64,000 bases of DNA from positions 620,001-684,000 of the forward strand of contig NZ_JACCCH010000001.1 of the NCBI RefSeq assembly GCF_013410945.1, in the 5' to 3' direction. Positions 41,771 through 50,126 of this stretch are shown piece by piece. This stretch comes from Leifsonia sp. AK011. Its GTDB lineage: Bacteria > Actinomycetota > Actinomycetes > Actinomycetales > Microbacteriaceae. The translations under genes were made by a program, and so were the position numbers. How positions within the stretch are numbered: position 1 is the stretch's first letter; each line of letters starts with the position of its first letter. The notes under the pieces were generated by a model that was given only the letters and a program-made list of their open reading frames with translations, was not told where the DNA came from and ran no database searches.

Positions 41771-42585
41771 CCCGCTGGGGCACCGTCGTTCTCACGGGAG
41801 CCACGAGCGGCATCGGCGAGGCGACGGCTCGGCTTCTCGTGACTCGGTGCGACCGGCTGATCGTGCAGGGTCCGGAGCCCGAGGGTTCCGTCACGGCACT
41901 GGTGGCTGAGCTGCGAGGACGCGGGGCCGCGGTGGAGTACGTCTCGTGCGATTTCACCCGGCTGGATGCCGTGACCGAGGCGGCAGGTGGCATCCGTGCC
42001 CTCGCTCCCGACGGAATCGACCTGCTCATCAATGACGCGGGCGTGCCGGGTGCTCCGGAGCGGATCGTCACGGTCGACGGGTTCGAACGCACCCTGCAGG
42101 TCAACGCGCTTGCGGCTGCGCTCCTCACTCGGCTGCTCGTGCCGTCGCTCACGGAGCACGCCCGGATCGTGAATGTCGGGTCGTCGGCGCACCGCGTTGA
42201 GCGCTTCCATTTCGACGACATCGATCTGGCTCTGGACTACACACCCGTCGCCGCCTACGCGAGGGCGAAACTCGCCATGGTCACGTGGTCGACGCTGCTT
42301 GCCGAAGAACTGCGAGGCACGTCCACGACGGTTGTCGCGCTCTGCCCCGGGCTGAACGACACGCCCCTCAGCTCGGCGATGATGGGGCGTATTGGGGGTC
42401 CGCCGAGGGTCGGTGCCGAGCATGTTCTCTTCGCCGCGACGGCTGACGTGGCATCGGGCTCGTATCTCGAGGGTGATCACGTCGTCGCGCCGAGCGCAGA
42501 GGTAACCGACTCGGCCAACCGGGAGGCGCTCACCGAGCTGTACTGGGAGCGGCTCGCACCGTTCGCGGCGCGGAGCCGAGCATGA
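41767..42585 (+). CDS. Short-chain dehydrogenase, retinol-dehydrogenase-like, SDR 2
   Basis: 272 aa. TGATSGIGEATA cofactor motif, INDAG in place of NNAG, catalytic serine in VNVGSSAHRV and Y-A-R-A-K. The region FHFDDIDLALDYTPVAAYARAK resembles retinol-dehydrogenase/WWOX-type SDRs. It overlaps SDR 1 by 4 bp at its start and SDR 3 by 4 bp at its end. Substrate unknown. Confidence 0.9.
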   Translation: MTRWGTVVLTGATSGIGEATARLLVTRCDRLIVQGPEPEGSVTALVAELRGRGAAVEYVSCDFTRLDAVTEAAGGIRALAPDGIDLLINDAGVPGAPERIVTVDGFERTLQVNALAAALLTRLLVPSLTEHARIVNVGSSAHRVERFHFDDIDLALDYTPVAAYARAKLAMVTWSTLLAEELRGTSTTVVALCPGLNDTPLSSAMMGRIGGPPRVGAEHVLFAATADVASGSYLEGDHVVAPSAEVTDSANREALTELYWERLAPFAARSRA

Positions 42586-43319
42586 CGCTGGAGGGCCGCG
42601 TCGCGGTCGTGCTGGGAGCAACGGGATGGATCGGTCGGGCGGTATGCCGGGAGCTTCTGGGCTCGGGCGCGAGCGTCGCCATGATCGCGCGCGACGCAGA
42701 ACGCCTGGCCGAGTTGCGGAGGGAACTTGCGGCGGGCGATCGCGTGCTGAGCATCGTCGCGGATGTCACGTCCCCCCTCGATCTCGACGATGCGCGAGCA
42801 GCGGCCCTCCACCACTTCGGCCACATCGATCTCGTGGTGGTGCTCGCCGGCGTCATCACGGGATCAGCTTTCGAGGATGGCGTTCCCGCCGACTGGGCCG
42901 AGATGATCGACGTCAACCTGCGCGGCGTGCTCCACGCGACGCAGATCCTGGCCGACCCGCTCCTCGAGGGGGCATCGACGGGGCGGACCGCTGACCTCGT
43001 GCTGTTCGGACCGGTGAGCCAGGAGGACCACGCACCGCAGTTCGCCGTGTTCAACGCCGTGTCGAGTGCGGTGTCCCAGCTCGCGAGGACACTCCGCGGG
43101 GAATACGGCGCACGGGGTGTGCGCGTGCACCTCATCGCCCCGGGTTTCCGCAGGCCGGATGCCGCCGAGAAGAGCCCCGCCGCCGATCCAAGGTTTGGTC
43201 GCTCGGAGTCGGCCGTAACGCCGGAGGCCATGGCCGCGGTGGTCCGAGTGGCGGCCGAGCTTCCGCGTGGGACGAATCTCGCGGAGGTCGTACTCCTCCC
43301 GACGGGGGGAGGGTCGTGA
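42582..43319 (+). CDS. Degenerate short-chain dehydrogenase-like protein, SDR 3
   Basis: 245 aa. The nucleotide-binding motif GATGWIGRAV and the acidic D-V-T after strand 3 are kept, but the catalytic Y-x-x-x-K is missing: the equivalent segment reads APQFAVFNAVSSAVSQLAR. NNAG is replaced by VLAGV. It probably binds NAD(P) but is not a normal oxidoreductase; it may be a regulatory or structural partner of SDR 1 and 2. Coupled to both neighbours by 4-bp overlaps. Confidence 0.85.
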   Translation: MTLEGRVAVVLGATGWIGRAVCRELLGSGASVAMIARDAERLAELRRELAAGDRVLSIVADVTSPLDLDDARAAALHHFGHIDLVVVLAGVITGSAFEDGVPADWAEMIDVNLRGVLHATQILADPLLEGASTGRTADLVLFGPVSQEDHAPQFAVFNAVSSAVSQLARTLRGEYGARGVRVHLIAPGFRRPDAAEKSPAADPRFGRSESAVTPEAMAAVVRVAAELPRGTNLAEVVLLPTGGGS

Positions 43320-45166
43320 CGCTGCTGGCGCGGATCCGCAGCAGCCCCGAGGCACTGCGCGGGGCGCTCGTGCTCATCGCCGCCACCGTGGTCGCGCTCG
43401 TCTGGGCCAACCTGCCGGGCGACACCTACTCCGAGTTCTGGCACCTCTCGCTGGGGTTCGAACTCGGTGAGTTCACGTTCAGCCTCGACCTGCGCCACTG
43501 GGTCAACGACGCGCTCATGGCGGTGTTCTTCGCGCACGTGACACTCGAGGTGCGGCGTGAGCTCGAACTCGGGGAGTTGCGGGACTGGAGACGCGCAAGC
43601 GTCCCGGTCATCGCGGCGCTCGCGGGACTCGTCATTCCGGCCCTGTTCTTCGCGGGGCTCACCTGGGGGAGCGATGCCGTCGGCGGGTGGGGCATCGTGG
43701 TCTCGACCGACACCGCCTTCGTGCTCGGGATGCTCGCCCTCGTCGGTCGCGCGATGCCACCGCAACTCCGCGTCTTCCTCGTGACGCTCGCGGTCGCGGA
43801 CGACGTCGGAGCGCTCGGGGTCATCGCCTTCGCGTACACCGACCACTTCACGCCGCTGCCTCTGGCCCTGGCTGTCCTGGGGCTGATCGCGATCGGGGTC
43901 ATGCGCTGGCTGGGGGTGTGGCGCGGCATCCTGTACCTGATCCCCTCGGTTCTGGTCTGGGTGGGGTTCCTGCTCTCCGGGGTGCACGCCACGCTCGCGG
44001 GGGTCGCGATCGCCTTCCTGCTGCCCATCTTCCCGACGCGGCTCGCCGACCTTCGCCGGGCGCGAGAGCACGTCCGTGCCTTCCAGATCTCGCCGAGCGC
44101 GACCTCGGCTCGCAGTGCAGAGGAGTCACTCTCGCGCGCGGTCTCGGTCAACGAGCGAGCCCATCGGATGCTCGCCCCCTATGTCACCTGGATGATCCTC
44201 CCGGTCTTCGCCCTCGCCAACGCGGGTGTGCGCATCACGGGGGACTCCCTCGCGGACGCGTTCGCCTCCCAGCTCACCTGGGCCGTCATCCTGGGTCTCG
44301 TGGTCGGCAAGATCGTGGCGATCACCGCATCGACGTGGATCGTGACACGGGTGAGGCCAGGGGCACTCGGTGGCGCCCTGGGCATGCGTCACATCCTCGC
44401 CCTGAGCACGCTCGCCGGCATGGGCTTCACGATCTCGCTGTTCGTCACGGAGCTCGCCTTCGACAACCCGCTGCTCGTTCAGCGTGCACAGATCGGTGTG
44501 CTGACTGCCACGGTCATCGCCGCCGCGCTCGGGTCGGTGGCGTTCGGACTCCTCTCCTCGCGGGAGCGTCGGGGCGCGCCAGATCGCACGATCCTGGTGC
44601 GACCGCTCGACCCGACTCGCGATCACGTGCTCGGAGATCCGGCACACGCGGCGATGACGGTCGTTCAGTACGGCAACTACGGGAGCCCGTTCATGCCCAC
44701 CGCCGCTGAAGTTCGCAGCGCCATGCAGGCGCGCTTCGGCCGGGACATCGCGTACGCCTACCGGCACCTGCCCCTGGACGAGCCGTTGGGCCGAGACGTC
44801 GCGCTCGCCGCGGAGGCCGCGGGCGAGCAGGGTCGGTTCTGGGAGCTGCACGACGAACTCATCCGAGAGGCACCGATCGAGTCGGACCTCCAGATGCGCC
44901 GCGCCGCAGCCAGGGCGGGGCTCAACCTGCGGCGATTCGAGGAGGATCGTCGTCGCGGAATCGGTCGCGAACGTCTCGAGGAGGACATCGCGGATGCCGC
45001 GGCCATGCGCCTCGAGCAGGCACCGACGTTCTTCATCGGCGGTGTCCGCTACGAGGGCCCGTTCGACGAAGCGACCCTGACCGCGGCGGTGGCGGCTGGC
45101 ATCCCCAGGCCTGAGCTCTCCCCATCGAGCCCTTTGGCGGGTGGTGGGGTCGGCGGCCACGCCTAG
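43316..45166 (+). CDS. nhaA: NhaA Na+/H+ antiporter fused to a cysteine-less DsbA-like domain
   Basis: 616 aa. Residues ~10-410 are NhaA with about 12 helices; the ion-binding pair is D162-D163 in TLAVADDVGALG, and STDTAF and LSTLAGMGFTISLF are also present. Residues ~430-595 are a DsbA/thioredoxin-like domain (AMTVVQYGNYGSPFMP ... EQAPTFFIGGVRYEGPF). The domain normally carries CPYC or similar where this one has GSPFM, so there is no redox-active cysteine. NhaA-thioredoxin fusions are known in actinobacteria. The GTG start overlaps SDR 3 by 4 bp. The antiporter part should expel Na+ against protons; the fused domain may be a sensor or chaperone (inference). Confidence 0.92.
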   Translation: MTLLARIRSSPEALRGALVLIAATVVALVWANLPGDTYSEFWHLSLGFELGEFTFSLDLRHWVNDALMAVFFAHVTLEVRRELELGELRDWRRASVPVIAALAGLVIPALFFAGLTWGSDAVGGWGIVVSTDTAFVLGMLALVGRAMPPQLRVFLVTLAVADDVGALGVIAFAYTDHFTPLPLALAVLGLIAIGVMRWLGVWRGILYLIPSVLVWVGFLLSGVHATLAGVAIAFLLPIFPTRLADLRRAREHVRAFQISPSATSARSAEESLSRAVSVNERAHRMLAPYVTWMILPVFALANAGVRITGDSLADAFASQLTWAVILGLVVGKIVAITASTWIVTRVRPGALGGALGMRHILALSTLAGMGFTISLFVTELAFDNPLLVQRAQIGVLTATVIAAALGSVAFGLLSSRERRGAPDRTILVRPLDPTRDHVLGDPAHAAMTVVQYGNYGSPFMPTAAEVRSAMQARFGRDIAYAYRHLPLDEPLGRDVALAAEAAGEQGRFWELHDELIREAPIESDLQMRRAAARAGLNLRRFEEDRRRGIGRERLEEDIADAAAMRLEQAPTFFIGGVRYEGPFDEATLTAAVAAGIPRPELSPSSPLAGGGVGGHA

Positions 45167-45175
45167 GCTGGCCTC

Positions 45176-47146
45176 ATGACGCCCGCACCCGGTACCGCTG
45201 AGATGCTCGGCGTCCTCGAGAAGACGTTCGGGTACTCGAGCTTCCGCGGGCAGCAGGGCGAGATCATCCAGACCGTCATCGACGGCGGGGATGCCCTCGT
45301 GCTCATGCCGACCGGTGGCGGCAAGTCGCTGTGCTACCAGATCCCCTCGCTCGTGCGAGAGGGCACTGGCGTCGTGATCTCGCCGCTCATCGCCCTCATG
45401 CAGGACCAGGTGGATGCCCTCGCCGCCGTCGGGGCGCGTGCGGCCTTCCTCAACTCGACGCAGTCCCCGCAGGAGCGCGCACGCGTCGAAGCCGCACTCA
45501 TCGCCGGGGAACTCGACCTCCTGTACCTCGCCCCCGAGCGGCTGCGCGCCGCGTCCGGGCTGCTCGACCGCGCGAAGCTCGCGCTCTTCGCCATCGACGA
45601 GGCGCACTGTGTGTCGCAGTGGGGCCACGACTTCCGGCCGGAGTATCTCGGGCTCTCGATGATCCACGAGCGCTGGCCGACCGTGCCGCGCATCGCGCTC
45701 ACGGCCACCGCAACGGCGGCCACCCGCACGGAGATCGCGCAGCGACTCGACCTCGGGGATGCGAAGCAGTTCGTGTCGAGCTTCGACCGGCCGAACATCC
45801 AGTACCGCATCGAGTCGAAGGCACAGCCGCTGCAGCAGTTGCTCTCGCTGCTGCGCACCGAGCACCCCGGCGACGCGGGCATCGTGTATTGCCTCTCGCG
45901 GGCATCCGTGGAGAAGACCGCTGACTTCCTTGTCGAGAACGGCATCCCGGCCCTGCCGTACCACGCGGGTCTCGACTCGGGCCTGCGTGCCGCGAACCAG
46001 TCGCGCTTCCTCCGCGAGGACGGCCTCGTGATGGTCGCCACCATCGCGTTCGGGATGGGCATCGACAAGCCCGACGTGCGCTTCGTCGCCCACCTCGACC
46101 TGCCGAAGTCGGTCGAGGGCTACTACCAGGAGACCGGTCGAGCCGGTCGTGACGGGCTGCCGTCGACGGCCTGGCTGGCGTACGGCCTGCAGGATGTCGT
46201 GCAGCAGCGCCGCATGATCGACCAGTCCGAGGGTGACCTCGCGCACCGCCGCAACCTCTCCGCCCACCTCGACGCGATGCTCGCCCTGTGCGAGACGATC
46301 TCGTGTCGCCGCGTCCAGCTGTTGCAGTACTTCGGGCAGACCTCTGAGCCTTGTGGCAATTGCGACACCTGCCTCGCTCCGCCCGAGACGTGGGATGGCA
46401 CGGTGCCCGCGCAGAAACTCCTCTCGACCGTCGTGCGCCTCGACCGAGAGCGCAACCAGAAGTTCGGCGCAGGCCACATCATCGACATCCTTCTCGGCAA
46501 GACCAACGACCGCATCACCCGCGGACGCCACGACGAGATCTCCACCTACGGCATCGGCCAGGAGCTCAGCGAACAGGAGTGGCGCGGCGTCGTGCGCCAG
46601 CTCCTCGCGCGCGGGCTCCTCGCGGTGCAGGGTGAATACGGGGTGCTCGCGATCACGCCGACCTCCGGCTCCGTGCTCTCGGGCGACACCCCCGTGCTGC
46701 TGCGGCGCGAGGCTCCCAAGCAGTCGAAGGCTGCGCGCAAGGCGGTCAAGGCCGACCTTCCGACGGATGCCCTGCCCCTCTTCGAGCGCCTGCGAGAGTG
46801 GCGGTCGGGTGAGGCTCGGGCTCAGGGGGTTCCCGCGTACATCGTGTTCGGGGATGCCACGCTCCGTGGCATCGCGGTGACCGAGCCGTCCACCCTCGCC
46901 GAGCTGGCCGAGATCAGCGGTGTCGGGGAGAAGAAGCTGGAGCAGTACGGCGAAGCTCTGCTCGCGGTGGTTTCGGGCGGTGCGATACCCGAGCCCGGCG
47001 GTGCGCCGGCCGCGGCATCCGTGCCCAGTGCTGCCCCCGCTGCCGCTCCCGCCAAGGCTCCGGTCACGACCTTCGCGCCCGAGCCCGACGACGCGCCCCC
47101 CTTCGACGACTACCCACCCGACGACGACTACCCGCCCGACGAGTAG
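45176..47146 (+). CDS. recQ: RecQ-family ATP-dependent DNA helicase
   Basis: 656 aa. Helicase core ~15-350: FRGQQGEIIQTVI, Walker A PTGGGKSLCYQIPS, DEAH in IDEAHCVSQWGHDFRP, TATAT, and the Q-x-x-G-R-A-G-R-D motif in YYQETGRAGRDG. The zinc-binding RQC part has four cysteines (SCRRVQLL ... EPCGNCDTC). An HRDC-like domain is at ~530-600 (FERLREW ... AEISGVGEKKLEQYG). The last ~50 residues are Pro/Ala-rich and then acidic, with two D-Y-P-P-D-like units. It resolves recombination and replication intermediates. ATG 45176 is 6 nt after TAGGCT (45164-45169), whose TAG is the nhaA stop, so probably leaderless. Confidence 0.95.
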   Translation: MTPAPGTAEMLGVLEKTFGYSSFRGQQGEIIQTVIDGGDALVLMPTGGGKSLCYQIPSLVREGTGVVISPLIALMQDQVDALAAVGARAAFLNSTQSPQERARVEAALIAGELDLLYLAPERLRAASGLLDRAKLALFAIDEAHCVSQWGHDFRPEYLGLSMIHERWPTVPRIALTATATAATRTEIAQRLDLGDAKQFVSSFDRPNIQYRIESKAQPLQQLLSLLRTEHPGDAGIVYCLSRASVEKTADFLVENGIPALPYHAGLDSGLRAANQSRFLREDGLVMVATIAFGMGIDKPDVRFVAHLDLPKSVEGYYQETGRAGRDGLPSTAWLAYGLQDVVQQRRMIDQSEGDLAHRRNLSAHLDAMLALCETISCRRVQLLQYFGQTSEPCGNCDTCLAPPETWDGTVPAQKLLSTVVRLDRERNQKFGAGHIIDILLGKTNDRITRGRHDEISTYGIGQELSEQEWRGVVRQLLARGLLAVQGEYGVLAITPTSGSVLSGDTPVLLRREAPKQSKAARKAVKADLPTDALPLFERLREWRSGEARAQGVPAYIVFGDATLRGIAVTEPSTLAELAEISGVGEKKLEQYGEALLAVVSGGAIPEPGGAPAAASVPSAAPAAAPAKAPVTTFAPEPDDAPPFDDYPPDDDYPPDE

Positions 47147-47185
47147 CGCCCCGCTCCCGCTCCGCTCCCGTTCTATCCACAATCA

Positions 47186-47210
47186 GCGCGCTGGTTGGCA
47201 ACCAGCGCGC
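47186..47210. repeat. Family C palindrome, copy C1
   Basis: GCGCGCTGGTTG-G-CAACCAGCGCGC is a perfect 12-bp palindrome with a 1-bp centre in the recQ-tetR gap. The core (A)ATCAGCGCGCTG matches the arms of the larger inverted repeat at 57391-57464. It may act as a terminator for recQ. Confidence 0.7.
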
Positions 47211-47286
47211 ACATGTGCACACCTCTCGTCACTCTGGGCACCTCTCGCTCGCGTCGGTCACCGGTCGCGAGTCGTACACTTCACCA

Positions 47287-47835
47287 GTGACCAGCACCGC
47301 GCGCAGCAACCGGGGGCCAGCAGCGGCCGCCGACAACCGCGCCGCCCTGCTGCGGGCCGCGACCGAGGTCTTCTCCGAGCAGGGAGCGGATGCCCCCCTC
47401 AGCGCCATCGCGAAGCGCGCCGGTGTCAGCCAGGGTGTGCTCTACCGCCACTTCCGCTCGCGTGGAGAGCTCGCCTTCGCGGCCTTCGAGCGCAACCTCG
47501 ACGACCTCGACGCGATCGTCGAGCGCGGCGGCACCCTCGCCGATGTCCTGGGCGAGGTCGTCGCGCAGGTCACCGAGGCTGCGGCGCTCATCGAGCTGAC
47601 CGCGACCCTCCGCGACGACCCGCATCTGGGTGAGTTCGAGCGGCGCATGCGTGGCATCCTCGTCCCGACCCTTGAGGCGGGCAGGGCGGCGGGAACCGTG
47701 CCGTCGAGCTACGACATCGACGACGTGATGCTGTCCATTCGAATGTTCGCGGGTGCCCTCAACGGAGCGCTCCCGGAGGAGCGCCCCGCCATCGTGAGCC
47801 GCTCGCTCGCGATGCTGAGGATTCACCTGCCGTAG
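47287..47835 (+). CDS. TetR-family transcriptional regulator
   Basis: 182 aa. N-terminal helix-turn-helix ~20-65 (AATEVFSEQGADAPLSAIAK, then RAGVSQGVLYRHFRSRGEL), followed by an all-helical ligand domain. GTG 47287 is 6 nt after TACACT (47275-47280), so it is probably leaderless, with the family C palindrome further upstream. It is followed by an SDR gene whose leader carries the dyad GGACAA-GG-TTGTCC, a plausible operator. Confidence 0.88.
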   Translation: MTSTARSNRGPAAAADNRAALLRAATEVFSEQGADAPLSAIAKRAGVSQGVLYRHFRSRGELAFAAFERNLDDLDAIVERGGTLADVLGEVVAQVTEAAALIELTATLRDDPHLGEFERRMRGILVPTLEAGRAAGTVPSSYDIDDVMLSIRMFAGALNGALPEERPAIVSRSLAMLRIHLP

Positions 47836-47886
47836 GCCGAAAGACCTTTCGCCCTGCACGGTGCGGGTGCATAATCTCTTCTAACC

Positions 47887-47900
47887 GGACAAGGTTGTCC
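47887..47900 (+). promoter_or_regulatory. Dyad operator between tetR and the SDR gene
   Basis: GGACAA-GG-TTGTCC lies 10-15 bp downstream of a possible -10 (CATAAT at 47870-47875), thus close to the transcript start of the SDR gene. A TetR-type site is the natural reading. Confidence 0.55.
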
Positions 47901-47930
47901 GCATACGACCCCGAGGGAAAGCAGAACACC

Positions 47931-48977
47931 GTGGCCTCACCACTGACCGACAAGTCCTCCATCGCCGACTGGCTCGCCGACCCCATCGGCGGCCCCATCC
48001 TCACCAAGCTCGTGGAGTCCGGTGGCGGGTCCGTCGACCAGCTGAAGCCCGTGCGGCGACTCGCGCTCAAGCGACTGGTCCCGATGAGCCGCGGCATGAT
48101 GACGCAGGAGATCGTCGATGGTCTCGTCGCCGAGGTGCGAGCTGCCGAGGCAGCCGCGGGTGTCGCGCCGAGCGCGCCCGCCGCGGAAGAGGCTGCCGCC
48201 GCCCCCGAACTTGAGGAATGGGTCGAGACCATCACTCCCGGGCGCTTCGCGGGCAAGACGGTGATCGTGACGGGTGCAGGGTCCGGTATCGGGCTTGCCA
48301 CGGCATCCCGCATCGCACGTGAGGGCGGACGCGTGATCGCGGCCGACGTCGTCGCGGATCGCCTCACCGAGCTGGCCGCGACACTCGCCGACTTCGATGT
48401 CGTTACCGTTGTCGGCGACATCAGCAAGGAGGCGGATGTCGCGGCCATCGTCGCGGCGGCGGGTGACCGCATCGACGGCCTCGCGAACGTCGCCGGAATC
48501 ATGGACAACATGACGCCGCTGCACGAGGTCAGCGATGCTGTGTGGGAGCGTGTGATGCGCGTGAATGTGGAGGGGCCGTTCCGCCTCACCCGCGCAGTGC
48601 TGCCCGTGATGCTCGCGGCCCACCGCGGGTCGATCGTGAACGTCGCCTCCGAGGCGGCGCTCCGCGGATCGGCCGCGGGCCTTGCCTACACGACGTCGAA
48701 GAACGCTGTCGTCGGCCTCACCAAGAGTTCGGCGTTCATGTACGCGAACCTCGGCATCCGCGTGAACGCGGTCGCGCCCGGTCCGGTGCTCACGAACATC
48801 CAGGCGAGCTTCGACTCGGAGCTCGGTGAGGAGCGAGTGGGCGGCCTGCTGGGGTCGATCCCGACGCCCGCGACGGCGGCGCAGCTCGCGTCATCCATCA
48901 CCTACCTGCTGAGCGACGACGCCACCAACATCACGGGCGTCATTCTCGCCTCCGACGGGGGCTGGTCGGCGCAGTAA
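47931..48977 (+). CDS. SDR-family oxidoreductase with an ~85-aa N-terminal extension, SDR 4
   Basis: 348 aa. Residues ~100-348 are a classical SDR: VTGAGSGIGLATA, NVAGI in place of NNAG, Ser in VNVASEAAL, Y-T-T-S-K, and ...ITGVILASDGGWSAQ. Residues 1-~65 form a separate helical unit (SSIADWLADPIGGPILTKLV, RLALKRLVPMSRGMM), followed by an Ala/Glu/Pro linker. From memory, the unit resembles a small module found at the C-terminus of some actinobacterial GH3 beta-glucosidases; I am not sure. GTG 47931 is the likely start; the ribosome binding site (GAGGGAAAG) is somewhat distant. Substrate unknown. Confidence 0.85.
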   Translation: MASPLTDKSSIADWLADPIGGPILTKLVESGGGSVDQLKPVRRLALKRLVPMSRGMMTQEIVDGLVAEVRAAEAAAGVAPSAPAAEEAAAAPELEEWVETITPGRFAGKTVIVTGAGSGIGLATASRIAREGGRVIAADVVADRLTELAATLADFDVVTVVGDISKEADVAAIVAAAGDRIDGLANVAGIMDNMTPLHEVSDAVWERVMRVNVEGPFRLTRAVLPVMLAAHRGSIVNVASEAALRGSAAGLAYTTSKNAVVGLTKSSAFMYANLGIRVNAVAPGPVLTNIQASFDSELGEERVGGLLGSIPTPATAAQLASSITYLLSDDATNITGVILASDGGWSAQ

Positions 48978-48990
48978 CACTCCACCTCGT

Positions 48991-49092
48991 GGGTTGAGTA
49001 GTCGCGGCGAAGCCCGGCGTTATCGAAACCTCACATCCGAATAGCTTCGGTGGTGAGGTTTCGAGACGCGACCTTCGGTCGCTCCTCAACCC
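48991..49092. repeat. Family A inverted repeat, copy A2
   Basis: Outer arms GGGTTGAG (48991-48998) and CTCAACCC (49085-49092), inner arms TCGAAACCTCAC (49023-49034) and GTGAGGTTTCGA (49053-49064). It separates the convergent SDR 4 and fgd genes. The fgd stop codon (49086-49088) lies inside the right outer arm, so the last residues of Fgd are encoded by repeat sequence. Confidence 0.85.
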
Positions 49093-50099
49093 GCGGGGTT
49101 GGACCGCAACCTCGGCAGGATCTCGTCGCCGTAGAGCTTGAGGAAGCGCTCCTGGTCGTGGCCCGGGCCGTGGAACACGAGGTGCTTGAAGCCGAGGTCG
49201 AGGTACTCCTGAATGCGCGAGACGTGCTCGTCGGGGTCCGTTGAGACGATGAAACGGGATGCCGCGCGCTCGATGGGCAGGGCATCCGCCAGCCTCTGCA
49301 TCTCGATCGGGTCCTCCACGCCCATCTTCTCCTCGGGCGAGAGTGCCAGGGGGGCCCAGAATCGGGTGTCCTGCATCGCACGCTCGTGGTCGTGATCGAA
49401 CGACACCTTCACCTCGATGAGGGTGTCGACGTCGTCGCTCGACCGTCCGGCCTTCTCGAGTCCCTCGGCCAGTGCCGGCAGCAGCGTCTCGGTGTAGAGC
49501 TCGCGCTTCTTGCCGGAGGTCGTGATGAAGCCGTCCGCGATGCGTCCGGCCAGTCGTGTTGCTGCAGGCCCTGCGGCGCCGATGTAGACGGGCACGGGCG
49601 TTTCGGGCCGGTCGTAGATCGTGGCATCCACTGTGCGGTAGTACTCGCCGTCGAAGGTGACGCGCTCCTCCGACCACAGCTTCTCGATGAGCCCCAGCGC
49701 CTCCTTGAGGCGAGCGAAGCGCTCCGGCGGCTCCGGCCACGGGATGCCGAGGGTGGCCTCGTTGAGTGCCTCACCCGTGCCAACACCGAGAATGACGCGC
49801 CCAGGGTAGAGCGAGCCGAGCGTGCCGAACGCCTGGGCGATGACCGCGGGGTGGTAGCGGAACGTGGGCGTCAGCACCGACGTTCCCATGAGCACGCGGT
49901 CGGTCGACGCGCCGAGCGCGCCGAGCCACGGGATGGCGGCCGGTGCGTGCCCGCCGTCGTGGTTCCACGGCTGGAGGTGGTCGGAGACGAAGATCGAGTC
50001 GAACCCGACCTCCTCCGCGAGCACGGCGTACCGCAGCAGGTCCGTGGGCGAGAACTGCTCGGCCGAGGCCTTGTATCCGAACCGGATGGGGTGCTTCAT
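49086..50099 (-). CDS. fgd: F420-dependent glucose-6-phosphate dehydrogenase
   Basis: 337 aa, a luciferase-like (LLM) TIM barrel. It matches M. tuberculosis Fgd1 closely as I remember it: GYKASAEQFSP near the N-terminus, SDHLQPWNHDGGHAP, GTSVLTPTFRYHPAVIAQAF and GVGTGEALNE. The active-site residues H41, W45 and E110 correspond to H40, W44 and E109 of Fgd1. It oxidises glucose-6-phosphate and reduces cofactor F420. It is the last gene of the minus-strand unit fbiC - monooxygenase - fgd; 27 bp separate it from the monooxygenase stop. The C-terminal end is formed by repeat A2. Confidence 0.93.
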   Translation of the reverse strand: MKHPIRFGYKASAEQFSPTDLLRYAVLAEEVGFDSIFVSDHLQPWNHDGGHAPAAIPWLGALGASTDRVLMGTSVLTPTFRYHPAVIAQAFGTLGSLYPGRVILGVGTGEALNEATLGIPWPEPPERFARLKEALGLIEKLWSEERVTFDGEYYRTVDATIYDRPETPVPVYIGAAGPAATRLAGRIADGFITTSGKKRELYTETLLPALAEGLEKAGRSSDDVDTLIEVKVSFDHDHERAMQDTRFWAPLALSPEEKMGVEDPIEMQRLADALPIERAASRFIVSTDPDEHVSRIQEYLDLGFKHLVFHGPGHDQERFLKLYGDEILPRLRSNPAG

Positions 50100-50126
50100 C
50101 TGTGTCTCCTTCGGTGATTCCTGCTG

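Noticed and set aside
44126-47182. A 1018-codon open frame on the minus strand across nhaA and recQ
   Set aside because: It is antisense to two well-conserved genes, shows no family motifs and has the Arg/Glu/Gly/His-rich composition typical of shadows in GC-rich DNA.
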